From positions 1,314,778 to 1,378,777 of the forward strand of contig CABFPE010000115.1 in assembly GCA_900660155.1 (NCBI GenBank): 64,000 bases of DNA. The letters are read 5' to 3'. The notes below the pieces were generated by a model. It had not been told where the DNA came from, ran no database searches, and worked only from the letters and a program-made list of their open reading frames with translations. This DNA comes from Hofstenia miamia (lineage: Eukaryota > Xenacoelomorpha > Acoela > Hofsteniidae). Made by a program: the position numbers and the translations under genes. Shown piece after piece: positions 1 through 12,238 of the stretch. How positions within the stretch are numbered: the stretch's first letter is position 1; every line of letters begins with the position of its first letter.

Positions 1-34
<34 letters not shown>

Positions 35-3000
35 TATACGCAGTTATTTGTAAAAATATTAGTAATTACTCATGCAAGTTGCAAATATATTCAGAATACA
101 CAGGTCAACTCTACAAAACTGTCAGTTTTACGTATTTTTAACTGATATATTCGCAAAATTAACACGTTTTTTTGTTTAGAATTTTCTTAATATAATTGAC
201 TGGAAAAATTTTATTTTCAATAAAAAAACTGAGATAATACCAAAATAATAGGCGTTCCAGAAATCATTCAGTTGTATTATGGAATTTGAATTTGCAATTC
301 CCGAAAGATTTAGCGCATTTGTTAAGCTTGTTAGCCTTTGAAATTTCGATCGCTCCGTGATATTATTTTTTCATAGGATTTTATTTTTGCAACACTTTTT
401 TTCTTTTCAAGTCAGAGTTCAAAAGTGAAAACAAGATATTCGCTGAGAACCATATCGCAATATACTAAGGTTGAATAAACTCTGAAGCGAAGTTCAAGGC
501 TATCTCTTTAGAAAATTTTCAGTGCAGCAGTGTGAACTGGAGCGTTGTTAGGAGGAAATGAACTCCTTTGCTAGTTTTGCATTGATTTGTCTCTCAATTT
601 ATACAATAATGAAAAGTAATGTTTGCCATTTATCAAGGCGTATATATTAATAGGACATGAAATCAATATGATTGAATGAAATATTTCTATTTCACTAAAT
701 TCAGTTAAAGCTTTCCGAAATTCGCTCGTATATACATGCTTCGTATTTGTTATCTTAAAAAGAATCAAACAATTGGCCGCTTAAAAATTTTTAAATTCTT
801 GTTTTTCAATTTTTCAAATAATTTTTCTGAATCTTATTTTTTAAAAAAAATTGCTATCCGATATCCATTTCACTTTGCTTCAAGATGTCTATTCGAAATT
901 TAATAAAATTCCATTGCATGGCTTGAAGATCTTAGGTAACGTACACAAACAAATACACATATCCGTACTATGATATTTAGACATTTTAGATTTCGTATAT
1001 TTTTGTATTATCATAATCTCGACACTACATGAGAAATGCGGATGCAATGCTTAAAAATAACTACAGCATTAAAGTCAGTTCCTATTCTGATTAAAATTCT
1101 TCAAAAATTTGTGTGACACACACGTCTGGTAAACTTATATTAATCCCTCCATCAAATTCGCTAATAATGAAAAAAATACGAAATTATAAGTAATTGAAAA
1201 GTAATATTGATATAATTAACTTTTTCGATAATGAAAAATTTTTAAATTACCAAAAACTTTTTTTTTCAAAATCTAATATCCATCTATCTATAATTTATTA
1301 AATAAATTTGCAAACAATCTAACAAAATAATTACTACACTTTCATTTAACATAGGGTAATTATATTTAAATTGCATGATGTTCATTTAATAACAAATGAA
1401 TTTGTATTATTTATGTAGGTGTTAACAAAGAGTTGGCTTAAGTAAATTTCAGTAATTTAATTTATTCATCTCACAGAAGACTTTTTGAAATTATTACAGA
1501 AATAGAAATGTCTCATCGAATAATTATCTCAAAGTCGAAATTTATTGTCATCTAAATTAGTTTTTTTGTGATACTGTCAATTTTTAATCAATGACAAGAT
1601 AATTTCATTTACGTTTGTTCAGATAAAGACGTCGAATTTAAAAATGAATCATTGTATTTTAAAATATATAACGAAGTGGAATTATGTAGAAGAATTTGGA
1701 ATCATTTGTCTACAAAATCATCACAAAGTCAAGGTTGGTTTGGGTGTTTTTTTGGAAAACAGAATTATAGGTCGGATAGGTTGGGCAAAGTTTTCAATAG
1801 AAATATATTATGAAAACAAAGATTATAAATTCTCATAAAATCATTTGCCTTGAGGTTGAGAGACATCACAGGAATTTTGCAATGCATAGTTGTGTTTGAT
1901 CGGATTTGATGTCATGAAAGCTGTTTGGTTTCTGTCAGAAATATTCGACCCAATTTTTGCAATGCACCAGATTGCCTGTTCATAACATAGCTTCCTCAAT
2001 TGTGTTTAAGATATTAATTTGTTCTATTTTCCCAACAATAATATGGATACATTCCATTTTTCCTCGATAAAATACAGCTAGTGTCGTTAGTATATGTTTT
2101 ACTCTATTCTCATTTTCTTTACATAAAAACAAGTTTTTACAATTGATTATTAAGTTAATTAATTCTAGGAGTACATACATTCCTTAATGTAACATGATAT
2201 TAAAATTCAATGTATTTTAGCGTACAAAAATCTCACATAACAAAATTGATTGAATGAGACTTAAATATTCGTGGAATGATCGCACCGGTGAGAATAAACT
2301 GTTTTTAGTTAGTATTTAATAATAATATTTATTAAATATATGAATATGTGAAATTCAATATATATATCCATATATAGATATAAAATAGAAAATATTCAAT
2401 AAATAGAGTTCTGATGAGCAAGCCATTATAAATCTATCATTACTACTACTAAATGTGTTTATTAACCTTAATTAAAGTCTTGAAAAAGCCTTACATAAAA
2501 TGATGGACTTGATTATCGAGTTTACAAATTCATAATTATTTACAACATTTTGTGAAATTTTTTTATTTCTTTAATTAATCTCCTGTCTGTAATACTTGCA
2601 ATATCTTTTTGCGATGCAGCTTTGAGAATTTTGCAATTTCTTAAAAAATTCTATTGATCACAAATTCCTTTATTTTTAAGATTTCATTTGCAATTTGATC
2701 CCAAAGATTTGGCAAGTATTAGCCAGCTTTCCAAATGTTGCTAAGCAATTTAAAAAATTTTTAAGAAATTATCAAACATATTATAATGAAACTTATGCAA
2801 AATATTAAATTTCTGTCAATTTAGAATAGCAGTTGATCAAACTCCTTCTACTGTGTATAGAGATAGAGCATAGAACCAATAGTAAAAGTGCATTGACATG
2901 TCTGTCAACATCATAATTTCCCACTAATGAAAAATCGAACTTTGAGGGAATTTCGTTCTTACATATTCCATAACAATGTGCTTAAAATTTTGCTCCTATA

Positions 3001-5370
3001 TATTATAGTTTTAACATTTATGATTATGATAGATTTAAATATTTTTTACTGGTATGAACATAAAAAAGTATAAGGAAACAATTTATGTTATTACTTGTTA
3101 AGTAGTAGTAAATACGTATCGAAATTTTGCATAAATTATTTTATAATTACATGTATATATAAATATTTGAATTGTTTTCAATTGTAGTCAATGAAAAGTT
3201 AAAATTTTCTTTATATTGTTTGAAAAATGCTCAAGGCAATTTATTCTACATTATATACATGTACTTCCTCTTAATTATGCATTTGAATGCAGTTTTCCAA
3301 ACGGATCCTTACTAGGGTAAGGAAGGATCCCATATTTGAAGCACATATGTTAAGATTAGTAAAGCATTTATTTATTTGTAAAACATTAACTTTATTATTC
3401 GACAATTGCAAATCACTAGCAATATATACTCCCACGTCTTGAATTAAAGGTTGTTGTAGAATGGTATTTTCGATATATACAGAGCTGTTGCTTTTTGCAA
3501 GGAATTAAAATTTCAAATATACTTTTATTAGAAGTGAAGGCCGGATCGTTATCAAAGGACCAAGAAACAAAAGCATTAACATATTTGATTAATATTTTTT
3601 GCTGAAGAATTACTCAATTTGCTATTATCTGCACAAACAAAACTCCGAGAAAATGTCATTATAGATCGTAATGTGCTTCCATTCTACCGGGCATGTTGCT
3701 AGTCAATGAAGTGAACATTATACCTTGCTTTAAAATGCTGGCTATGAGTTGTTCAATTTTGCACATAGATATATTTTGATGAAATATCAAACTTCCTTCG
3801 AGTTTAGTGCGTTAAACTTCTCTTAATGTCAATGGTAGCATTTTTCATCAAAATCCATAAACAGGAAATATTTTAAAGTATCTATTAATTGTTTTATTAT
3901 ATTCCTGTTTATGTTTGTATGAAATGAAGCAAGAATGAGTTTACGTTTTGATGATATGTGCGTTTGGCAAGGACTTTTATGAAACACTTGTTGTGTTTGA
4001 GAATCGTTTGAGGTAGTTATGATCAAGAATTAAATCATTTTACTCATCGAAATAATATGATATTTTATCCATGAATTGAGACGGATATCAACCTAATTTA
4101 CATGATGCAGGTAATGTATATTTGTTTAGTGAAATTATTGACACCTTACAAAAACAAAAGGTTGTTAGTACCAGTGGAAATATTGTTAATATTTGGCATT
4201 ATTTTGTGTAGAAAGCATACTAATTCTTTTTGTGCTACTCATTTGTCGAGTCATGGAATCTTCATGCTCATTATTTAGATCTGTGATCAATTGTATAGTT
4301 TATTGCTAAGGAACACAAATAGAGCAAAAGAAAAAAGGTTTTTAACAAATAAATTGTGAAGTCGTCCAAAAAATTGATTTGTATTTTGTTAGAAATGGAT
4401 TTAACTTAGCCTTGAGACTTCAGACAAATTCTAACGAATAAAAAATAATGGGTCTGCAATATTGCAGATTATAAATGTCAAAAGTGCATCGCAGACACAA
4501 TATCTTATACAATGACATTTATAAGGTGCATATTTTAAAATGCATCAAATGGGTTAGTTTAAAGTAAAATCTTTTCTTTGTCTTATATTTAACATTGATT
4601 TGAAATTTTTTCAAATCCTTTTCTTCTTTAAATTATAGAACTGCATAAGGTAATCTATAACTGAAAGCTTTGATTTACGAATATACTTTGGCAATCAAAG
4701 ATAAGATTTAATCTAATTACTGGCTATATAAATATTCTAAAGAAAATTATTCCCGTAGTTTAAGTAGCGACTCTGACAAAATAATTTAAATAATCTAATC
4801 TATGTCTATGGAAAACAGTTCAAAGTGATAAACCAATTTTGGTGAGTACATAGGTGCCTTTGTAATTCTGCGTTGTTCTTTGCTTACAAACCGAGACATT
4901 GCAAAAATCAGTTTCGTTAATGATGGGGAGCACCAAAATTTATAGATATGATTGATTTGAAATCTCATTGTCTGTACATGCACATGTCTTTAAAAAGTAC
5001 ATCCATAAATATAATAATTATACTTTTGAAATAAATGGCAAATTTAATTAGGTAAGAAACAGAAAACAAGAATTTTATATTCACTGCCTTCGATAGACTA
5101 TAAATTTAATGATTTTCAATGAGTAGGCAATAAATATTTTTTCAGAAAATTTTGAAATTTTGCATTTGTTATGCATTACAAGTTGCTATATATTAAAGAT
5201 TAAACAAACAAAATGCAATATTTTCAAATCTGTCCAAAAACAGTTAAATCATAGTTACTATTCACAAATGTTTTTTGTATTTGAATCAAAATCATAGTTA
5301 TCCATTCAACCCTAAGCTGCTCATTCCATCCATTAGGAAGTTAAGAAATCCTGGAATAATAAAATATCAT
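1..5370. other. No gene recognised; AT-rich intergenic DNA
   Basis: The stretch opens with a (TA)n tract at 1-31. After that I see only very AT-rich sequence with short chance ORFs of about 65 codons or fewer. None has a recognisable domain or a convincing start. A small palindrome built on GGATCCTTAC and its complement lies at about 3303-3332. The minus strand near 3.7-4.0 kb gave a faint mariner-like impression that I could not support. Confidence 0.5.
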
Positions 5371-5465
5371 TGCTTAACCCTATTTCCACTGGCATTACTT
5401 TTATTTAACAAATCGATTTTTTCGCATTTTTGAACAATTTTATCCAAGTATAAGATTTTCTTTTC
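5371..5465 (+). repeat. Dispersed repeat, copy 1 (inverted partner at 9510-9612)
   Basis: About 95 bp here match the reverse complement of 9510-9612. The shared blocks include CCTATTTCCACT and GATTTTTTCGCATTTT followed by GAACAATT and TATCCAAG. The copies differ by scattered substitutions and small indels, so this is an old pair. It could be two members of one MITE family or the two ends of a unit of about 4.2 kb. I see no target duplication that decides between them. Confidence 0.55.
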
Positions 5466-5529
5466 AATGAGAATTTCGATTTTTGTAAAAAATATTGAAA
5501 TTTTTTCCATGCTTTGTGTTTAGATAACG

Positions 5530-5575
5530 ATATATATATATATATTTATGTACATATACATATATATATATGTAC

Positions 5576-5657
<82 letters not shown>
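5530..5657. repeat. (TA)n microsatellite, longest in the window
   Basis: About 128 bp of nearly pure TA, with a few TG/CA interruptions (TGTACATA) in its first half. Similar tracts lie at 1-31, 6890-6923, 8279-8325, 16977-17007, 17177-17205, 18642-18661, 19021-19052, 24771-24797, 38880-38905, 41162-41187 and 60684-60712. Confidence 0.95.
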
Positions 5658-5659
<2 letters not shown>

Positions 5660-6884
5660 TAGCTGTAGCAAATTGTTTATAACGCATATCTGTTGAATTT
5701 GCCAGTATTTTCGCATTTTAGTCCACCTAAAGGTTTACAAAAATTATTGCGGTTCCACTTCCAAAAGATAAGACAGAAATAGTCATTCCAGTTTTCGTTG
5801 TTTTATTTTGAAAACAAACCTTTGGTGAATTTAGAATAATAATTAGGTATGCTTAAATTCCAAATAAGCTATAATTGCTAAAGGAACAAAATAACTTTAC
5901 TATTTTAATTCGTTCATATTTTCGAAAGGAAATTCTTAAAGACCATATAGATATATTTATCTCTAAAATATTAAAGATGTTGTAAAGTAACCGTATATGT
6001 ATTATATATATATATAAGGCTATCAATATATTGCTTGTTTGTTTTCCGTTTTTAATTTATTAACGTCTCAGAAAATTAGTAAATCACGACTGACACTCCT
6101 CTTAAATGATAGTTTGCTTTGAATTTTATTGATTTTGCTAAATATAGTCTCTAAACTTAATTTGATATCTATAAATAAATCTCAACACTCGCTCAAATAA
6201 ATTATTGATACTCGCCTTACTAAATTATAATTCAATACAGAATAAATTTATGAAAAGTACTAAACTATATGCCATGAAGACAATAATGAAATTTCACCGC
6301 AGGTAACGAATACCTGGAAGGCGTGTAAACAAAACAAACTGAAGCTTAAACCTAAGTAACTCAGGTTGATTATATTTTGTGATGGCTTGAATAAAAATTA
6401 TTTAAGAGCTGATAATAAAATCTAAAATCTGAATGCAACACTGACGCGACGGAACTATGACTTTGCCATCGGTTCGACTGAACAGAACTTGGGTGGTCTA
6501 TTTACAGGAAACAAAGAAGTCGAGACTAGTTGTTGCTGCCATTGGCTTAAGACCACTTTGAAATGTGAAAACTAGGAATGGGAAGCAACTTATATTATCA
6601 TGTACTTCAAGCACATGAATTAATTCTATCACCCATTTTCACCATGAATTTGAGTCACACTTACCAATAGATGTGTTCAAATCGTAATAGGATGAATATT
6701 GTTCTAAAAGGTGGACAACACTTTTAGTATCTTTAAATATAAAATAGGCAATGTCGGGTTTGTTTTTATCTAGAAGATGGGATCAACTAAAGTTAATGGT
6801 TAAAACTCAAATGCTAATTTTGCGTATAAAAATAAAATGCTTTAGTGCTAAAAGTGCTTTCATCCTCACAACAATGGGTCTGAA

Positions 6885-6927
<43 letters not shown>

Positions 6928-8119
6928 TTTCCTGTCCAATGCCTTCTAGCCAAGCGGTCAACAATGCTAAATTAATATAAATGAAACAATTAATATGTAA
7001 TAATACACAAAAATATTTGAAAATTTAAACAATTTACTCTTGATTTTGGAAATATATTTATTATTGTTTTAATCTACATGTGAACAGTTCTTTATTCAAT
7101 TGGCACGCCTTGTGGCTAGCCCCAATGAACACTTTCGAAAGCTACTTACGGCGATATATCAGTGCTTGTTTATATTAGCATTTAGGGAAAATATTCAAAA
7201 CCTGTTGGTGAGTTTATTTGTAAATATTTCACATAATCTGAAGAAGGTTGCTGCCATTTGTGCTCCTAGTCTTAGGCATATTTCACGCACTTGTCACAAA
7301 GTGCTAGACAGAATTTTTCCCTGCTAACTTTAGAAACAAATAACTCGGTTTCATAATCTTACATATCTTCAAAATAAATCAATTAACATAACTTATGTCT
7401 ATGCGAACGTGTAGTTAATATATTCTGATGTAGCTGATTACTCAATTTCCAATATCTCATGCTAAAACGTTTCGAAACTGGAGAGATGCAATGATTGATT
7501 ACTTTATGGTAATCACTTTCTGTTTGTCTGTACAGACTAAATGCCTCAAATATAATATATAGAGAATGGGACAATCTGAACATTTGTTTCTCAGCAAATT
7601 AAATTTCCAAGTTCCTTTTCTATAAAAGCCACGTTACTTTATTAAATTTATATCTTTATTATAGTTCTAATTGGTTCTATTAAAATGTGAGCATGTCATA
7701 ATGTCATTGAAGTTCTGATGAGATATAATGTTATGTATTTTTTATATACCTTTTTTTTGTCTGCCCTCAAACCCATTTCATAAATCAGATAAATGATTAC
7801 ATAAACACTCCCTTTAATGAATATTTACCTTAAAATCTTTTAACAGTGTTCCTTAAATAGGTTTTGGGATTTAAATCATTTTGCTCTCTCATGCCCTTTC
7901 CTCTTAACTCACCTGGCGGGATTATTCATATTGATTTTATTGTATACCTTATTAACGAAACAGATGTTAACCAGCCTGTATGAGACTTACTGTGGAAGCT
8001 ATGCAATTGATCTTTTCGACTAGTTTACATTTTGAACTACAGAGGAATTTTTTTAAATCCATTATAATTTAAAAAACTCCTGACTAACGAACTAATAAAA
8101 TATCCATGGTGTCACGACT
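5658..8119. other. No gene recognised
   Basis: AT-rich sequence with a (TA)n tract at 6890-6923. The GC-richer patch at about 6435-6600 shows no domain in any frame. The + strand ORF at 7100-7327 (75 codons) has no motif, signal peptide or family resemblance that I can name. Confidence 0.4.
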
Positions 8120-8275
8120 TTTGCTTCGAGCTGCCGCACTTCAGCTGGGCTAGCTGGTTCTTCAATGAGATTTAGAACTCATTATTTCTAAACTCTAAAT
8201 TACATTTAAAACATATATATAGTCTTTTCAATTATTGGTTATTGGCAATTTCAACTAAGTACTACATTATTATTA

Positions 8276-8327
<52 letters not shown>

Positions 8328-8525
8328 ATCATAATAATCATGTAGTACTGAATTGAAATTCCCAATAACCAATCAAATGTATAAAAAAAGTTTATTTTAA
8401 ATATCATTTAAATTAATACATCATTTACATTTATATGAATGTTAACCCTATAAAAAATTTGAATATTTCAGCGAAGCCGAGCCCATACCTGCCCAACTAG
8501 CTTTACAACTGTGAAGCAGCTTAAT
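8120..8525. repeat. Foldback (palindromic) MITE-like element with a (TA)n centre
   Basis: The flanks of the TA tract at 8279-8325 are inverted copies of each other. On the left, TTGGTTATTGGCAATTTCAA and AGTACTACAT lie at about 8233-8268. On the right, ATGTAGTACT and TTGAAATTCCCAATAACCAA lie at about 8340-8374. The similarity continues outward, with AGCTGC and GCTAGCTGG on the left and their complements on the right, near 8135-8160 and 8495-8522. No coding capacity and no clear target-site duplication were found. It looks like a non-autonomous inverted-repeat element whose loop has expanded as TA. Confidence 0.7.
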
Positions 8526-11500
8526 TATCAAATAGATGTAAATGCAATTCATACTTTAAGTATATTGAAAATATAGATCTACGTGACCACACATACTTCT
8601 ATTTCTGGTCTGATAATACAATATTAAATGTACTGAAATTGGCCATCATTAATCAAATTGAATACAAAATTGATGAGATATTATAGACACGTTTTGCTTA
8701 CCAAATATTAAAAATTGCACATATAATATACTAAAAAAGCAAATATAAAATTCGTCCTTGTCCCGTTCCACATTTTGTTTTTTTGGTGTCAATATCCCAG
8801 TACTCTAATTAAACAAACCTATATTTTGTTGTTTAAAAATATTGACATGCCTAAGCATTAGATGAACTTGGTCTCTTTTAACGAATTTCTTACGCATACA
8901 TTTATGACTATGTTGTAGTGTGTTTTGCCTGTTGTGTAGTGTTGGTTGTTGTGTGAAAACATACACACAAAAGGCAAGCATGAACATTGGTAAGTTTTTG
9001 TTCAATTAATCTTGGCTTCGAAATTCTTCTTGGTGTGCTTGAACCTCATACTCTTATTAGCAGCTACTTTTCAGAATTAGCATGGCGATGATAAATCGAC
9101 CAAATTGTATTTTATAAAATAGTCTATACACTAGCAGAAGGGTGAAATAATATCGTTCAAGTACCGTAGTTTTTGGATGATAAGAACTCTTAAAATGCTT
9201 ATAGTTGCAAAAAATCGGTGACGAGCATTATGCTTCGGAACGCTTTATTTATGAACAGTGCATGGGTCTGCCTAGTGCATTTATCGCAAAAACAAGAATT
9301 TTGATGGATGTGTAGAAGAAGAATTATTCTCTGTAATCACTGACAGTTTTTTTAATTATTTGAATAGCCACTACCTATCCATATTATATGGTTTTGCTTA
9401 ATGCAACTTATTATTCGGTGGTCTTAGATATTAAAATATATTCGTTCACTCGTAATGCGGCTCATTGAATGAGCGGGCACTAATCCATAGCCGTGTCCAT
9501 ATAAAAACCTTTCAAGATTTTTTTACACGCTTGGATAGAATTGTTCAAAATGCGAAAAAATCAGTTTGAAACGTAAAAGTAACCCTAGTGGAAATAAGAT
9601 TAACATTAGATCTGGTTTGATAATATCCTTATCCCAATCAATATTCCAAGCGAAATGAAACAACAAAACAATCAAATGCTTATAACAATAGTAATATCAT
9701 TAAAGAATAAAAAATTTCTTAATAGAAGTTTATTGCATTATATAAAATGCGAATTGTAAGTACAATGTGAGAGCTCAAGGAGTCATTTATTGTGCATTCT
9801 TATCAATGTAGTATTTGCGGATATGCAGGACTATACATTATGGTTATGTTATGATCATACATGTAAATAATTCGATAGGAAAGTTGTGGAATACATTCGA
9901 CAAACTTTTTTTTCATCATATGCAAAGAAATTGTTGAATGGTGAGTCATAGTCATTGCTGAAAAGTTATTTTATAACCTTGGTTAGTTTTATGCCAAGAA
10001 AAGCATCCGGCGTTCCACGATTGTGTTCAAATATTTATTAAGTGCTTATTTCACACAGCATAAATCTAAATGAACAGTTATGCATCATGAATTTCGGCTG
10101 ATACAAGTCCCGGACCTAAAGTGCCTGATACACAGAAAAGGGTATCGAGTAAAAAGCTCTATGTTTAAGAGAAATTCCTCAAAATGGTCTCCTGGTTTCA
10201 ACACTAAAAGTCCAGCAGAAATATCGATTGTGGAATTTACAGATTTTGTAATTGTTAGCTATAGCCACTGCAGTTGATTAGCCATGGCCACACAATGCCT
10301 GTAAAAGACTGCTAACATAGATTTTTTAATAATATATAGTGACCAGAGCTCAAATATGTTTTCAATAAATTTTGTTCTTCCTAAATTTGTACTTGTAAAA
10401 TTTTGAATTCATTTATATTCAAATCCAACATTAATTCTCCCACACAAAAAACACAATCCCGATTGTTTACAATAAAACGGTCTTGAATTTCTGTCACAAA
10501 TTCACACCTTATCTGCTAAATTCAATTTTGCAATCTCTTAACTAGAAAGCTGTTGTTACTAAAGAACTAATTGATTAAAGACATTTCTCTCACTTTAATC
10601 TTTTGTTAAATGTTGAATCACATCTTGAAACAAAATATATTGACCTCTAACGAAATCAATTAAAATTTTGCACGACAGTTTTTATTTTGAAAATATTAAA
10701 TTTCACGACAACTTTCTATTATCAAACCCATCAAGGCGCTCCGACAATATAATCAAATGGGAAAATCTGACATAAATTATATACATAACGTATTTATGGA
10801 ATTGACTGCTCATAGCTATAACGATGTCAGTACATTTAAATTTATACTATTAATTTGATGCCAAACGCAAGTTTGTATTACGAATTGGAATCATATAATA
10901 AAGAATTTGATGGAAACTTCTTCCACCGCTACGTGTTCTTGCGACATAACAAAATAGAGTTGAGAGATTAAATACATAGGGGAAGACAAATTGATTCAAA
11001 CTAAGCAGTAATTTATTCATAATTGAACTAAATACTTACGCGTAGAAGAAAACTCATTCATTTATAATTTGCAAGCATGTAAATAAATATTAAAGAATTT
11101 TAAAAATATAGCTATTTTTTGACATTATATTTAAAATGCAATACAAATTTTGCATTATTGAAGTATTTGGTTGGAATTTCCGTTTTCTTAAATAAATGCC
11201 TTCATACAAATGGAATTTTATACCTTCCCAACTTAATATTGCTTTTCCTTCAAATTTAATAAATTTTGCTTTTCACACAAAATGCATTTCAGAAACAGCA
11301 AAATTGATAAACAAGCAAGATTGCAATGGATTGTTAATTGATTTCACCTTTGTAATACCTTCTGAATAGCATGCAATGAAGTAGGTTTTCACTGAGGAAA
11401 TATGGAAGAAGATATTCAAAGTTCGGCATCTAATAATGCAATGGCAGAGTCAAAGGTGGGGGCGCACACCTCCACTAAACTGCAAATTCCAAAGAATAAA

Positions 11501-11901
11501 TGGAGTACATTTACAAATTTAAAATGACTTTACTGAATTGCTTCTCCTAAATTTCATTGTATTTGATTTGAAAAATATTATTTTACTTATCTTTTTTTCT
11601 ATTATTATGATTGTAAACATACACCTAATAAACAAATTTGCTCAAAATGGACAGTAGATGCATTTTAAAAATTTTAGGACTTGCACGCCCCTCCTATCTA
11701 TAATAGTTGGATCTGCGTCTGTATTGCTTTGTGCATTGATAAATTTAGTAGTAAAATAGGCGTTGTAAATTATATTTACTATCATATATTCTCAAATTCA
11801 TAAGACCAACAATACAAATAGCCTACACAACTTAAAAGGATATCTTTGTTCAATTTCAATAATGTACCTTGTTACATGTAATAGCATTATTTTATTAAAG
11901 T
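8526..11901. other. No confirmed gene; upstream of the SLC10-like gene
   Basis: AT-rich sequence without a recognisable gene. It holds the second copy of the inverted repeat pair (9510-9612). A 41-codon + strand ORF at 11402-11527, in a locally less AT-rich patch, starts MEEDIQSSASNNAMAESK and has a composition like real coding sequence. It could be a first exon of an unknown transcript, but no partner exon was found. I see no clear TATA box or initiator for the downstream gene. Confidence 0.4.
9510..9612 (-). repeat. Dispersed repeat, copy 2 (inverted partner of 5371-5465)
   Basis: Read on the minus strand, this matches 5371-5465 over about 95 bp with scattered differences, including ATTTCCACTAGGGTTACTTTT and TTTTTTCGCATTTTGAACAA. 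The function is unknown; it is most likely a decayed non-autonomous transposon. Confidence 0.55.
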
Positions 11902-12238
11902 ATGGATTTACTATTTAAAACAAAGATCTATTTAGAAAATCAAATAATGAGACTCTTCACACTTGTAATTTTTCTCACAATCTTGTTGCCATCTGGATTG
12001 GTAGAGTGCTATGAAAAAGGCGTCATCAAAGCAATCCCTTCTTCAATTGATCCACTGCATGAAGACCAAAAGATTAAAATCATGATTAACTATACGGAAC
12101 TTTTCAGTGAAGTGGGATTACAGATTAAACTGTCAAATCTCGACGTCGTTGAAACTATAGGAATTAATTACTTTAATCTTCCAAGAAGAGTTGATCTTTC
12201 TAAAGAGATTGCTTTTATTATTATTACCAAAAACATAG
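11902..12238 (+). CDS. SLC10-like gene, exon 1 (signal peptide and ectodomain)
   Basis: Encodes residues 1-112 and the first base of codon 113. A hydrophobic run (LFTLVIFLTILLPSGLV) is followed by a soluble, probably beta-rich region containing the N-glycosylation sequon NYT. The donor is ATAG|GTATTT, phase 1. Alternative in-frame ATG at 11947. Confidence 0.82.

Noticed and set aside
3829-4026. Possible mariner transposase remnant on the minus strand around 3.7-4.0 kb
   Set aside because: Only a vague similarity in spacing; no catalytic box could be read in any frame.
6940-6970. tRNA-like stretch TAGCCAAGCGGTCAAC
   Set aside because: Resembles a tRNA D-arm/A-box, but no acceptor stem, anticodon arm or B-box could be folded around it.
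11402-11527. 41-codon ORF MEEDIQSSASNNAMAESK.. as an upstream exon of the SLC10-like gene
   Set aside because: The SLC10-like exon 1 already begins with a signal peptide, so an upstream coding exon does not fit. No donor phase links it to another exon.
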